Source: UBA2334 sp964396895
GTDB lineage: Bacteria; Pseudomonadota; Gammaproteobacteria; Burkholderiales; Burkholderiaceae_C
Length of the DNA: 64,000 nt
NCBI GenBank assembly: GCA_964396895.1
Contig: CAYNGJ010000003.1
Coordinates: forward strand, 124,001-188,000
Direction: 5' to 3'
This document shows positions 35,264 to 43,341 of this stretch, piece by piece (the first letter of the stretch is position 1; each line of letters starts with the position of its first letter). The notes under the pieces were generated by a model that made no database searches, was not told the origin of the DNA, and saw nothing but the letters and a program-made list of their open reading frames with translations. A program made the translations under genes and the position numbers.

Positions 35264-35914
35264 TTGTTTGATGCCGTTTTGTTTGACTGCGATGGCGTGC
35301 TGGTGGACAGCGAACCCATCACCAACGGCGTGTTGCGCCACATGCTCAACGAGGCGGGCTGGGCGCTGAGCCAGGCTGAGTGCTTTTCCCTCTTCATCGG
35401 CAAGGCCGTGCGCGACGAACGCGCCCGCATCGAGCAAGAAACCGGCCGCCCGCTGACCGAAGACTGGATGCGCGCCTTTTACGCCCGGCGCGACCAGCGA
35501 TTGCGCGCCGAACTCAAGGCCATGGACGGTGCACTGCAAGCCGTGGCCGCCTCGCACCGCCACACCCGGGGGCGCATTGCCTGCGCCTCAGGCGCAGACC
35601 GGCCCAAGGTGGTGATGCAGATCGAGATGGCGGGCATGCAGCCCTACTTCGGCGACCGCATCTTCAGCGGGCATGACCTGCCACGCTCCAAACCCCACCC
35701 CGACGTGTATCTGGCCGCCGCCGCCCACCTGAACGTGGACCCGGCACGCTGCCTGGTCATTGAAGACACCGCCACCGGCGTGCGCGCCGGGCTGGACGCG
35801 GGCGCTACGGTGTGGGGCTACTGCCCGGCAGGCCACGGGCGCGCGTTTGAAGGCTTGCCCGTGGCGCGGGTGTTCAGGCACATGGATGAGTTGGCGGGGG
35901 CGTTGGGTGGTTGA
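35261..35914 (+). CDS. HAD-family hydrolase (beta-phosphoglucomutase/phosphoglycolate phosphatase-like)
   Basis: A 217-residue haloacid-dehalogenase phosphatase. The nucleophile is Asp9 and the acid Asp11 in LFDCDGVLVDSE; motif II is CASGADRPKV, the conserved Lys is in RSKPHPDVYL, and motif IV is VIEDTATGVRAG. A helical cap lies between 18 and 85. The substrate could be a sugar phosphate or phosphoglycolate. The ATG lies at the end of a repeat element and has no clear Shine-Dalgarno sequence. Confidence 0.88.
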   Translation: MLFDAVLFDCDGVLVDSEPITNGVLRHMLNEAGWALSQAECFSLFIGKAVRDERARIEQETGRPLTEDWMRAFYARRDQRLRAELKAMDGALQAVAASHRHTRGRIACASGADRPKVVMQIEMAGMQPYFGDRIFSGHDLPRSKPHPDVYLAAAAHLNVDPARCLVIEDTATGVRAGLDAGATVWGYCPAGHGRAFEGLPVARVFRHMDELAGALGG

Positions 35915-35939
35915 GCGGGGTTGAGGCCGTCTGGCGTGG

Positions 35940-37028
35940 TCAGCCGCGCGTGCGCCACTCGCCGGGCGTCGCTCCCGTCCAGCCCTTGAAGGCGCGGATA
36001 AAGCTCTTTTCGTTTTGAAACCCCGCGGCGTCGGCCACCTGTTTGACGGGGCGGTCGGTGCGGTGCAGCAGTTCCATGGCGCGGTCACGGCGCACCTCGT
36101 CTTTCAGCGCTTGCAGGCTGGCACCTTCTTCTTTCAGTTGACGGTGCAGTGTGCGGGCAGACACGGCGAGTTGGGCCGCCAGGTCTTGGGCGTTGTGGCT
36201 GAGTTGCGGCTGTGCAGCCAGTGCTTGGCGCACGCGCTGCACCAGCAGGCGGTCCCGCCGGTAGTGGCGCACGGTCAGCGGCAGGGCGTGCTGCAGCATC
36301 TGTTGCAAGGCGGCTTCGTCGCGGCGCAGGGGCAGTTGCAGGTAGCGCGCGTCCAGCAGCAGCCGGGTGCGCGGCGCGTCAAAGGTGCAAGGCCCGGCAA
36401 ACAGCACCGCGTAGGCGCTGGCGTGGGGCGGGGCGGGGTAGGCCAGCTCCACGGCCAGCAGCGGCATGCGCGAGTCCACCAGCCAGCTGGCCACGCCCAG
36501 CAGGTTGCGCAGCAGCGACACATGGCAAAACTCACGCAGCTCGCCAGTCAGCCAGTGTGCGGGGGCGATCTCGGTCAGGGTGATGCTGAAGGTGGTGATG
36601 TTGCCGCTGCTGCTGTAGTTGCTGTTGCTGCCATCGGTGCTGTGCTCGGCATCGCCGCAGTCCAGGCTTGCGCTCAGGCTCAGCACCACGTCGCCCGTCA
36701 GCAAACCGTGGTGGCGGCACCAGCGTTTCAGCGCCACCTCCAAGGTGGGCGCGCTGATGCTGGCGCGCAGAAGCATGCCGTAGCTGCCCCAGGGCAGGCG
36801 GCGGTGGAACCAGCCCAGGGCCTCGTCGTCCAGCTCGCGCATGGCGGCGTCCGACAGGCGTTCCATTTGCCCGGCGGTGATGCGGGCATCCACCCGGTGC
36901 AGGGCTTGGTGTGCGATCTGGGCTTGCGTCAGCGCGCCATCTGGGTGCAGGCCGCGCAGGGCGTAGGCCTGCACCATGGCGCGTGCAAAGGCCATGGGCG
37001 TGGCGGCAACGGGTGGCAGGTCTTGCAT
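35940..37028 (-). CDS. AraC-family transcriptional regulator
   Basis: A 362-residue regulator with an N-terminal arabinose-binding-type effector domain and a C-terminal double helix-turn-helix (LAAQLAVSARTLHRQLKEEG, then VKQVADAAGFQNEKSFIRAFK). The frame extends upstream, but MQDLPPVAATPMAF is the likely start. A Ser/Asn/Thr-rich stretch (STDGSNSNYSSSGNITT) near 125-142 interrupts the effector domain and is probably a flexible loop. It diverges from liuB across a 251-base intergenic region and is a natural candidate regulator of the methylcrotonyl-CoA carboxylase genes. Confidence 0.88.
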   Translation of the reverse strand: MQDLPPVAATPMAFARAMVQAYALRGLHPDGALTQAQIAHQALHRVDARITAGQMERLSDAAMRELDDEALGWFHRRLPWGSYGMLLRASISAPTLEVALKRWCRHHGLLTGDVVLSLSASLDCGDAEHSTDGSNSNYSSSGNITTFSITLTEIAPAHWLTGELREFCHVSLLRNLLGVASWLVDSRMPLLAVELAYPAPPHASAYAVLFAGPCTFDAPRTRLLLDARYLQLPLRRDEAALQQMLQHALPLTVRHYRRDRLLVQRVRQALAAQPQLSHNAQDLAAQLAVSARTLHRQLKEEGASLQALKDEVRRDRAMELLHRTDRPVKQVADAAGFQNEKSFIRAFKGWTGATPGEWRTRG

Positions 37029-37194
37029 GGACGCAGTGTGCCAAAGAAATCGATGATGCGTGGCGCGATTTGCAACCTCTGTGACCCATGTCGACCAAGC
37101 CAACGGCCTATGCTCAGGGCTGAAGACCGGGTGGGCCAGTCCCGATTGCGGGCAAGGTGGTGCGTCGCTACAGTGGATTGCAACAACCCTTGCA

Positions 37195-37218
37195 CCAACG
37201 CCCATTCCCGCTCGTTGG
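37195..37218. promoter_or_regulatory. Dyad in the AraC/liuB divergent region
   Basis: CCAACG (37195-37200) and CGTTGG (37213-37218) form an inverted repeat about 60 bases before liuB. It is a candidate binding site for the divergent AraC-type regulator. No LiuR-type ACGT dyad was found in this region. Confidence 0.3.
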
Positions 37219-37279
37219 GACCCTTTTCTCGCATTGACCCATCGGCCTTAAGAACACACCGTTTGCTGGAGACACCCCC

Positions 37280-38914
37280 ATGACCGTTTTGGAATCCAAA
37301 CTCAACCCCCGCTCGGCGGACTTCACGGCCAATGCCGATGCCATGCGCACCCTGGTGGACGACTTGCGCGCCCAGGTGGCCCAAGTGGGCCAGGGTGGGG
37401 GCGATGCCGCCCGCGCCAAGCACACCGGCCGGGGCAAGCTGCTGCCGCGTGACCGCGTTCACATGCTGCTGGACCCCGGCACCCCGTTTTTGGAGGTGGC
37501 CCCGCTGGCCGCGCTCAACATGTACAAAGAAAAAGACGGCCAGGGCGGCACCAAAGACGCCGCCCCCTGCGCCGGGCTCATTGCGGGCATTGGCCGCGTC
37601 AGCGGGGTGGACTGCATGATTGTGTGCAACGACGCCACCGTGAAGGGCGGCACCTACTACCCCCTGACCGTCAAAAAACACCTGCGCGCACAGGAGATTG
37701 CGCAGCAGAACAACCTCACCTGCATTTACCTGGTGGACTCGGGCGGGGCCAACCTGCCCAACCAGGACGAGGTGTTTCCTGATCGCGACCACTTTGGCCG
37801 CATCTTTTACAACCAGGCCAACATGTCGGCCCAGGGCATTTCGCAGGTGGCCGTGGTCATGGGCAGTTGCACGGCGGGCGGTGCCTACGTGCCCGCCATG
37901 AGCGACGAAACCATCATCGTCAAGAACCAGGGCACCATTTTTCTGGGTGGCCCGCCACTGGTGAAGGCGGCCACCGGCGAGGTGGTGACGGCTGAAGACT
38001 TGGGCGGTGGCGATGTGCACACCCGCCTCTCCGGCGTGGCCGACCACCTGGCGCAAAACGACCTGCACGCCATTGCCTTGGCACGCGAGGCGGTGGCGAA
38101 TTTGAATAAAAAGAAGCCTCCATCGCTTTTTGCACAAGCGTCTGTAGCTCCTAAATTCGACAGCAAAGAGCTGTACGGCGTGATTCCCACCGACACGCGC
38201 AAGCCCTTTGATGTGCGCGAAATCATTGCCCGCATCGTCGATGGCTCTGAGTTCCATGAGTTCAAGGCGCGCTTTGGCAGCACGCTGGTGTGTGGCTTTG
38301 CCCATATTGAGGGCATGCCCGTGGGCATCATTGCCAACAACGGCATTTTGTTCAGCGAGTCGGCGCTCAAGGGTGCGCACTTCATCGAGCTGTGCTGCCA
38401 GCGCAAAACGCCGCTGGTGTTTTTGCAAAACATCACCGGCTTCATGGTGGGCCGCAAGTACGAGAACGAGGGCATTGCCCGCAACGGGGCCAAGATGGTC
38501 ACGGCGGTGGCCACGGCGGCTGTACCCAAGTTCACCATCATCATTGGGGGCAGTTTTGGCGCGGGCAACTACGGCATGTGTGGCCGCGCTTTCAGCCCCC
38601 GCTTTGTCTGGATGTGGCCCAACGCCCGCATTTCCGTGATGGGTGGCGAGCAGGCGGCCAGCGTGCTGGCCACGGTCAAGCGCGACGGCATTGAGGGCAA
38701 AGGCGGCCAGTGGAGCGCAGAGGAAGAGGAGTCCTTCAAAGCCCCCATTCGCCAACAGTACGAAGACCAGGGCCACCCCTACTACGCCACCGCCCGCCTG
38801 TGGGACGACGGCATCATTGACCCCGCCGACACCCGCCGCGTGCTGGCGCTGGGCTTGAGCGCTGCGCTCAATGCGCCCGTGCCTGACACCAAGTTTGGCG
38901 TGTTCCGCATGTAG
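37280..38914 (+). CDS. liuB: Methylcrotonoyl-CoA carboxylase, carboxyltransferase (beta) subunit
   Basis: This subunit transfers carboxyl from biotin to 3-methylcrotonyl-CoA, giving 3-methylglutaconyl-CoA in leucine breakdown. The 544-residue protein has the two crotonase-like carboxyltransferase halves, with the family blocks CNDATVKGGTYYPLTVKKH, VYLVDSGGANLP-like, GSCTAGGAYVPAMSDE and GGSFGAGNYGMCGRAF. The linker between halves (about 273-293) is encoded by an A+T-rich repeat at 38099-38160, in frame. GGAGA precedes the ATG. A VapBC pair lies between this gene and the rest of the pathway. Confidence 0.93.
   Translation: MTVLESKLNPRSADFTANADAMRTLVDDLRAQVAQVGQGGGDAARAKHTGRGKLLPRDRVHMLLDPGTPFLEVAPLAALNMYKEKDGQGGTKDAAPCAGLIAGIGRVSGVDCMIVCNDATVKGGTYYPLTVKKHLRAQEIAQQNNLTCIYLVDSGGANLPNQDEVFPDRDHFGRIFYNQANMSAQGISQVAVVMGSCTAGGAYVPAMSDETIIVKNQGTIFLGGPPLVKAATGEVVTAEDLGGGDVHTRLSGVADHLAQNDLHAIALAREAVANLNKKKPPSLFAQASVAPKFDSKELYGVIPTDTRKPFDVREIIARIVDGSEFHEFKARFGSTLVCGFAHIEGMPVGIIANNGILFSESALKGAHFIELCCQRKTPLVFLQNITGFMVGRKYENEGIARNGAKMVTAVATAAVPKFTIIIGGSFGAGNYGMCGRAFSPRFVWMWPNARISVMGGEQAASVLATVKRDGIEGKGGQWSAEEEESFKAPIRQQYEDQGHPYYATARLWDDGIIDPADTRRVLALGLSAALNAPVPDTKFGVFRM
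38099..38160. repeat. GCGCT-family repeat read in frame inside liuB
   Basis: TTTGAATAAAAAGAAGCCTC, then ATCGCTTTT and GCACAAGCG, then TGTAGCTCCTAAATTC. The A+T-rich block shares AGAAGCCT with the reverse of the copy in lnt, and GCCTCCA/CGCTTTT with the copy at 18227. It encodes a Lys/Pro/Ser-rich linker. Confidence 0.55.
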
Positions 38915-38942
38915 TGTGTATAGTTTTGTATTTTTATACACA
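38895..38942 (+). promoter_or_regulatory. Promoter and operator of the vapBC pair
   Basis: TTGGCG (38895-38900) and TATAGT (38919-38924), 18 bases apart, form a candidate promoter. The inverted repeat TGTGTATA (38915-38922) and TATACACA (38935-38942) overlaps the -10 box. Such a dyad fits autorepression by the antitoxin-toxin complex. Confidence 0.6.
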
Positions 38943-38958
38943 TCACAAGGGGTGAAGC

Positions 38959-39246
38959 ATGCGCACCAACATCGTCATTGACGACCAGCTCATGGCCGAT
39001 GCCATGGCCGCGGGCGGTTTCAAAACGAAGAAGGAAGCCGTGGAGGAAGGGCTGCGTCTCATCAAGCGGCGCAAGGCCTACGCAGCCATTCGGGCTGCGC
39101 GTGGCACTTTGCATTGGGATGACTCGGATGAGGCCTGGGCCAAATACCGCGCGGAAAAGGCGGCCGCAGCGTCTGCTGCACAACAGGCACTTGCCGTGCA
39201 TGAACCCCAGGTCTCCTATTCGCCCCAGCAGGATGCAACGCCATGA
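38959..39246 (+). CDS. vapB: VapB-type antitoxin
   Basis: A 95-residue protein with an N-terminal ribbon-helix-helix-like segment, MRTNIVIDDQLMADAMAAGG then FKTKKEAVEEGLRLIKRR, of the VapB/DUF2191 type. A charged, Ala-rich C-terminal half would wrap the toxin. AAGGGG precedes the ATG. It overlaps the vapC start (ATGATG). It is read from its own operator-bearing promoter within the leucine catabolic cluster. Confidence 0.85.
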   Translation: MRTNIVIDDQLMADAMAAGGFKTKKEAVEEGLRLIKRRKAYAAIRAARGTLHWDDSDEAWAKYRAEKAAAASAAQQALAVHEPQVSYSPQQDATP

Positions 39247-39644
39247 TGCTGGTGGACTCCAGTGTCTGGATCGACTATTTCCGGGGCGTTAACAACCCGC
39301 AGGCCGAACATTTGGATCATTTGCTGGAGAAGGCAGACGAAGAACTGGGTGTGGCCGATTGGGTGGTGTTCGAGGTGATGCGCGGTTTCAACTCCCCCAA
39401 GGCGCAACGGCAGGCCCAGGTGCTGTTGCTCAGTACCACGGTGGTCGAAATCGGCGGTCTTGACAACGCTTTGCTGGCCGCAGAGCACCACCGAGCGCTG
39501 CGAGAGCGCGGCCACACCATCCGCAGCCCGATTGATGTGCTGCTGGCCAGCTACTGCATCGCCCACGGCCACCTGTTGCTGCACCGCGATGCCGACTTTG
39601 ACGTGATGCAAACCTTGCGAGGGCTCAAAACATGGCCGCATTGA
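39243..39644 (+). CDS. vapC: VapC-type PIN-domain ribonuclease toxin
   Basis: A 133-residue PIN-domain protein with the four acidic positions of VapC: Asp5 in LVDSSVWIDYF, Glu in VVFEVMRGF, Asp in SPIDVLLASYC and Asp in HRDADFD. VapC enzymes cleave specific RNAs, often initiator tRNA. The start overlaps the antitoxin stop. The last 13 bases overlap the start of the DinB gene, so the pair sits tightly between liuB and dinB-liuC. Confidence 0.88.
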   Translation: MMLVDSSVWIDYFRGVNNPQAEHLDHLLEKADEELGVADWVVFEVMRGFNSPKAQRQAQVLLLSTTVVEIGGLDNALLAAEHHRALRERGHTIRSPIDVLLASYCIAHGHLLLHRDADFDVMQTLRGLKTWPH

Positions 39645-40174
39645 ATGCCGCCCCGGGCTGGGGCGCCCACTTCAGCACCCTGGCCCGCTACAACCAGTGG
39701 GCCACGCAAGGCCTGCTGCAAGCCTTGGCGCCCGTGGCCGAGGCCGACTACCGGCGCGACCTGGGCCTGTTTTTCAAGAGCATTCACGGCACGCTCAACC
39801 ACCTGCTGGTGGGCGAGCACCTGCTGTGGTACCCCCGCTTTGCGCGGGGCGCATCGCCCAAGGCCGGTGCCACGCTGACGCTGGACATGGAAGTGGAGCC
39901 CGACCGTGCCCGCCTGGGCCAAGCCCTCAAAGGCGGCGCGGCCAACTGGCCCAAGCTGCTGGAAACCTGGCCCGACCAGCGGTTTGACGGCGACCTGACC
40001 TACACCACCCTGCGTGGCACCACCGCCTGCCTGCCGTTTGCCGCCACCTTGGTCCATGTGTTCAACCACGGCACCCACCACCGGGGGCAAATTTCTGCCG
40101 CCCTCACCCAACTGGGTCAGCCCGCGCCTGAGCTGGACCTGGTGTACTTTCTTCAGCAAGAGGCCAGAGCATGA
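39632..40174 (+). CDS. DinB family protein
   Basis: A 180-residue four-helix-bundle protein of the DinB/DUF664 type. The metal triad is suggested by His in KSIHGTLNHLLVGEHLLW and the pair in HGTHHRGQISAAL. These proteins are thought to be metal-dependent thiol-related enzymes, for most of which the reaction is unknown. ATG 39632 overlaps the end of vapC by 13 bases and the stop overlaps liuC (ATGA), so it is translated with the leucine genes. Confidence 0.85.
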   Translation: MAALNAAPGWGAHFSTLARYNQWATQGLLQALAPVAEADYRRDLGLFFKSIHGTLNHLLVGEHLLWYPRFARGASPKAGATLTLDMEVEPDRARLGQALKGGAANWPKLLETWPDQRFDGDLTYTTLRGTTACLPFAATLVHVFNHGTHHRGQISAALTQLGQPAPELDLVYFLQQEARA

Positions 40175-40953
40175 CCGCACTGCACATATCCCACACCGGG
40201 GCCATCGCCCGCATCACCCTCAGCCGTCCCGAGGTGCGCAACGCCTTCAACGATGAAGTGATTGCCGAACTCACCCAGGCCTTCACCACGCTGGGGCAGG
40301 ATGCCCAGGTGCGCGCCATCGTGCTGGCCGCCGATGGACCGGCCTTTTGTGCCGGGGCGGACCTGAACTGGATGCGCCGCATGGCCGACTACACCCGCGC
40401 CGAAAACCTGGCCGACGCGGGCTGCCTGGCCGAGATGCTGCGCACCATCCACAGCTGCCTCAAACCCACCATCGCCCGGGTGCAGGGCGACGTGTTTGCC
40501 GGCGGCATGGGCCTGGTGGCCGCGTGTGACATGGCCGTGAGCGTGGACACCGCCACCTACTGCCTGAGCGAGGTCAAGCTGGGCCTGATCCCCGCCACCA
40601 TCAGCCCTTATGTCATACGCGCCATGGGCACGAGGGCGTCGCAGCGCTACTTTCTGACGGCCGAGCGCTTCAGCGCCGCCGAGGCCCACCGCATCGGCTT
40701 TGTGCACGAAGTGGTGCCCGCCGATCAGCTCGATGCCAAGGTGGACGAGCTGACCCAGGCGCTGGTCACCGCCAGCCCCAACGCCCTGCGCGCCTGCAAG
40801 ATGCTGGTCAACGACGTGGCCGGGCGCGACATCGACGCCGCACTCATTGCCCAGACCGTGGAAGGCATTGCCGATATCCGCTCCAGCAAAGAAGGCAAAG
40901 AAGGCGTGCAGTCTTTCCTGCAAAAACGCAAACCCAACTGGCTGGTGGGCTGA
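40171..40953 (+). CDS. liuC: 3-methylglutaconyl-CoA hydratase (enoyl-CoA hydratase family)
   Basis: This crotonase hydrates 3-methylglutaconyl-CoA to HMG-CoA. The 260-residue protein carries the oxyanion-hole blocks FCAGADLNWMRRM and DVFAGGMGLVAACDMAV, and LSEVKLGLIPATISPYVIRAMG, a pattern seen in methylglutaconyl-CoA hydratases. Position between the two carboxylase subunit genes supports this role over a general enoyl-CoA hydratase. It is coupled to dinB by ATGA, and 221 bases without a recognisable gene follow before liuD. Confidence 0.9.
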   Translation: MTALHISHTGAIARITLSRPEVRNAFNDEVIAELTQAFTTLGQDAQVRAIVLAADGPAFCAGADLNWMRRMADYTRAENLADAGCLAEMLRTIHSCLKPTIARVQGDVFAGGMGLVAACDMAVSVDTATYCLSEVKLGLIPATISPYVIRAMGTRASQRYFLTAERFSAAEAHRIGFVHEVVPADQLDAKVDELTQALVTASPNALRACKMLVNDVAGRDIDAALIAQTVEGIADIRSSKEGKEGVQSFLQKRKPNWLVG

Positions 40954-41174
40954 TGTGCTGAAAGCGCCGTGGCCACATTCTTCATGCCTTCCCTTACCTC
41001 CCTCACGCCTCTCGCTCACCGCCTGCATGCCGCCCGCAAACCTTTCCACCGGTGGTAGCCCCAATCCTTCCCGCTGTAACAGCCGCCCCATCTGACACCG
41101 TCATTGAAGCCGTTACTCGCACCGTACCTGTCGCTCAAGCCCGCACCCCATTTCACGCACTGGAGACAAGCACC

Positions 41175-43229
41175 ATGTTTAAGAAAATCCTCATCGCCAA
41201 CCGTGGCGAAATCGCCTGTCGAGTGGCCGCCACTGCCCGCCGAATGGGCATCAAAACCGTGGCCGTGTTTTCCGATGCCGACGCACATGCCAAGCACGTG
41301 GCAGCGTGCGATGAGGCGGTGCACATTGGCGGCAGCGCCCCCAAAGACAGCTACCTGCGCTGGGAGAACATCCTGGCCGCAGCCAAGGCCACGGGTGCGC
41401 AAGCCGTCCACCCCGGCTACGGTTTTTTGAGCGAGAACGAAGACTTTGCCAACGCCTGCGCCGCCGCCGGTGTGGTGTTCATCGGCCCACCCGCCAGCGC
41501 CATCCAGGCCATGGGCCTGAAGGCCGAGAGCAAGCGCTTGATGGACGCCGCCGGTGTGCCGCTGGTGCCCGGCTACCACGGGGCCGACCAAGACCCGGCG
41601 CTGTTGCAGCGCGAGGCCGACGCCATGGGCTACCCCGTGCTCATCAAGGCCAGTGCGGGCGGCGGCGGCAAGGGCATGCGCGTGGTCGAAAAGTCGGCAG
41701 ACTTTGCAGCGGCTTTGGCCAGCTGCCAGCGCGAAGCCACCAACAGCTTTGGCAGCGACGCGGTGCTGGTCGAAAAGTACGTGCAGCGCCCCCGCCACAT
41801 CGAGATTCAGGTGTTTGCCGACACCCAGGGCAACTGCGTGTATTTGTTTGAGCGCGACTGCTCGGTGCAGCGCCGCCACCAAAAGGTGCTGGAAGAAGCC
41901 CCCGCCCCCGGCATGACGCCCGAGCTGCGCCGCGCCATGGGCGAGGTGGCCGTGGCCGCTGCCCGCGCCGTGAACTACGTGGGTGCGGGCACGGTGGAGT
42001 TCATCGTCGAGCAGCCCCAGGGTTACGACCACCCCGAGGCCATGAAGTTTTACTTCATGGAAATGAACACCCGCCTGCAGGTGGAGCACCCCGTCACCGA
42101 AGCCATCACCGGCCTGGACTTGGTGGAGTGGCAGCTGCGCGTGGCCAGCGGCGAGCCCTTGCCGCTGAAACAAGAGCAGCTTGTGCTGACCGGTCATGCG
42201 ATAGAGGCCAGAATTTGTGCAGAAAATCCTGACAACAACTTCCTGCCCGCCACCGGCACGCTGCAGGTGTACCGCAAGCCCGCGCACACCGCGTTTGAGC
42301 GCGCAGAGGCGGGTGCCACCCACGGCGTGCGCGTGGACGACGGCGTGCGGGAAGGCGATGCCATCAGCCCGTTTTACGACTCCATGGTGGCCAAGCTCAT
42401 CGTGCACGGCGACACCCGTGAGCAGGCGCTGGCACGCTTGGACGCGGCGCTGGCCCAGACGCACATCGTGGGCCTGACGACCAATGTGCAGTTTTTGCGC
42501 CGCGTGGCCCGCAGCGACTCATTTGCCCAAGGGCGGCTGGACACCGCGCTCATTCAGCGCGAGGCCGAGGTGCTGTTCAACCAGGAGCCCGTGGGTCTGG
42601 CGCTGGCCGCCGCCGCCGACGTGGCCCAAACGCTGACCGACGAGCGCGCCGCCGAGGGGGCCGACCCCTTCAGCAAAACCGATGGCTGGCGCTTGCACAC
42701 CGAGTTTGGCCGCCGCTTTGCCTTTGAATTCCACGGCGAAACGGTGCAGGCCGTACTGAGCTACCTGCACGACGGCGCGCTGCGCCTGACCGTGGGTGAG
42801 GGTGAAGGCACAGGAGAGGGTGCCACCTCCGGCCTGCTGGCCTTCGAGCCCACCGCCACCGGCGACGGCTTGGTGGTCAGCTACGCCGGGCAGCGCAGCA
42901 CCGTGCAGGTGGTGCGCCGGGGCGAGGTGGGCCATGTGTTCACCCCCGCCGGGGCCACCCAAATCACCAGCGTTGACCTGCTGGCCCACGCGGGAGAAGG
43001 CCAGGGCGACGGTGGTCGCCTCACCGCGCCCATGCCTGGCAAGGTGGTGTCATTCGCCGTCAAGGCGGGCGATGCGGTCACTAAAGGCCAGCCCCTGGCT
43101 GTGATGGAGGCCATGAAAATGGAGCACACCATCGCCGCCCCTGCAGACGGCACCGTGGCCGAATTGATGTTCGCCCCCGGCGACCAGGTGACCGAGGGCG
43201 CCGAGCTGCTGCGTTTGAGCGTGGGCTGA
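41175..43229 (+). CDS. liuD: Methylcrotonoyl-CoA carboxylase, biotin-carrying (alpha) subunit
   Basis: The 684-residue subunit contains, in order, biotin carboxylase N-terminal (KKILIANRGEIACRVAATAR), ATP-grasp (KASAGGGGKGMR, then EMNTRLQVEHPVTE), biotin carboxylase C-terminal, and BCCP with biotinyl-Lys648 in MEAMKMEH. It carboxylates biotin with ATP and bicarbonate and works with LiuB. The frame extends upstream, but ATG 41175 with GGAGA gives the invariant N-terminus. Full length for the family. A hairpin at 43234 may end the transcript. Confidence 0.95.
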   Translation: MFKKILIANRGEIACRVAATARRMGIKTVAVFSDADAHAKHVAACDEAVHIGGSAPKDSYLRWENILAAAKATGAQAVHPGYGFLSENEDFANACAAAGVVFIGPPASAIQAMGLKAESKRLMDAAGVPLVPGYHGADQDPALLQREADAMGYPVLIKASAGGGGKGMRVVEKSADFAAALASCQREATNSFGSDAVLVEKYVQRPRHIEIQVFADTQGNCVYLFERDCSVQRRHQKVLEEAPAPGMTPELRRAMGEVAVAAARAVNYVGAGTVEFIVEQPQGYDHPEAMKFYFMEMNTRLQVEHPVTEAITGLDLVEWQLRVASGEPLPLKQEQLVLTGHAIEARICAENPDNNFLPATGTLQVYRKPAHTAFERAEAGATHGVRVDDGVREGDAISPFYDSMVAKLIVHGDTREQALARLDAALAQTHIVGLTTNVQFLRRVARSDSFAQGRLDTALIQREAEVLFNQEPVGLALAAAADVAQTLTDERAAEGADPFSKTDGWRLHTEFGRRFAFEFHGETVQAVLSYLHDGALRLTVGEGEGTGEGATSGLLAFEPTATGDGLVVSYAGQRSTVQVVRRGEVGHVFTPAGATQITSVDLLAHAGEGQGDGGRLTAPMPGKVVSFAVKAGDAVTKGQPLAVMEAMKMEHTIAAPADGTVAELMFAPGDQVTEGAELLRLSVG

Positions 43230-43233
43230 CCAT

Positions 43234-43255
43234 CTTGGTGGGGCCCGCCGCCAAG
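43234..43255 (+). terminator. Hairpin after liuD
   Basis: CTTGGTGG (43234-43241) pairs with CCGCCAAG (43248-43255), with one G-T pair, around a GGCCCG loop, five bases after the stop codon. There is no T-run, so termination here is only a possibility. Confidence 0.4.
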
Positions 43256-43261
43256 GTCCAA

Positions 43262-43327
43262 AGTGAGAATTTCATGTATTTTTGGCATCTTGCGCTTACC
43301 TGGTAATGTAAGTTTGCTATTTATATA
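43262..43327. repeat. Probable degenerate repeat copy upstream of the ghrA-like gene
   Basis: An A+T-rich segment containing TTTTTGGCATCTTGCGCTTA and TTTGCTATTTATATAG. The words resemble the repeat family (TTGCGCTT core, TTTGCTAT end as at 57611), but the match is weak. Confidence 0.35.
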
Positions 43328-43341
43328 GAAGTAAGAGGTGA

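Noticed and set aside
36929..38941. Open frame of 670 codons on the minus strand opposite liuB
   Set aside because: Shadow of liuB plus upstream region; low-complexity translation and no family similarity.
40954..41174. Possible small gene between liuC and liuD
   Set aside because: Short frames exist but none has a ribosome binding site with a convincing product; treated as a leader for liuD.
42190..42240. A+T-rich patch in liuD considered as another repeat insertion
   Set aside because: The encoded GHAIEARICAENPDNNF is the conserved biotin carboxylase sequence, so the patch is ordinary coding sequence.
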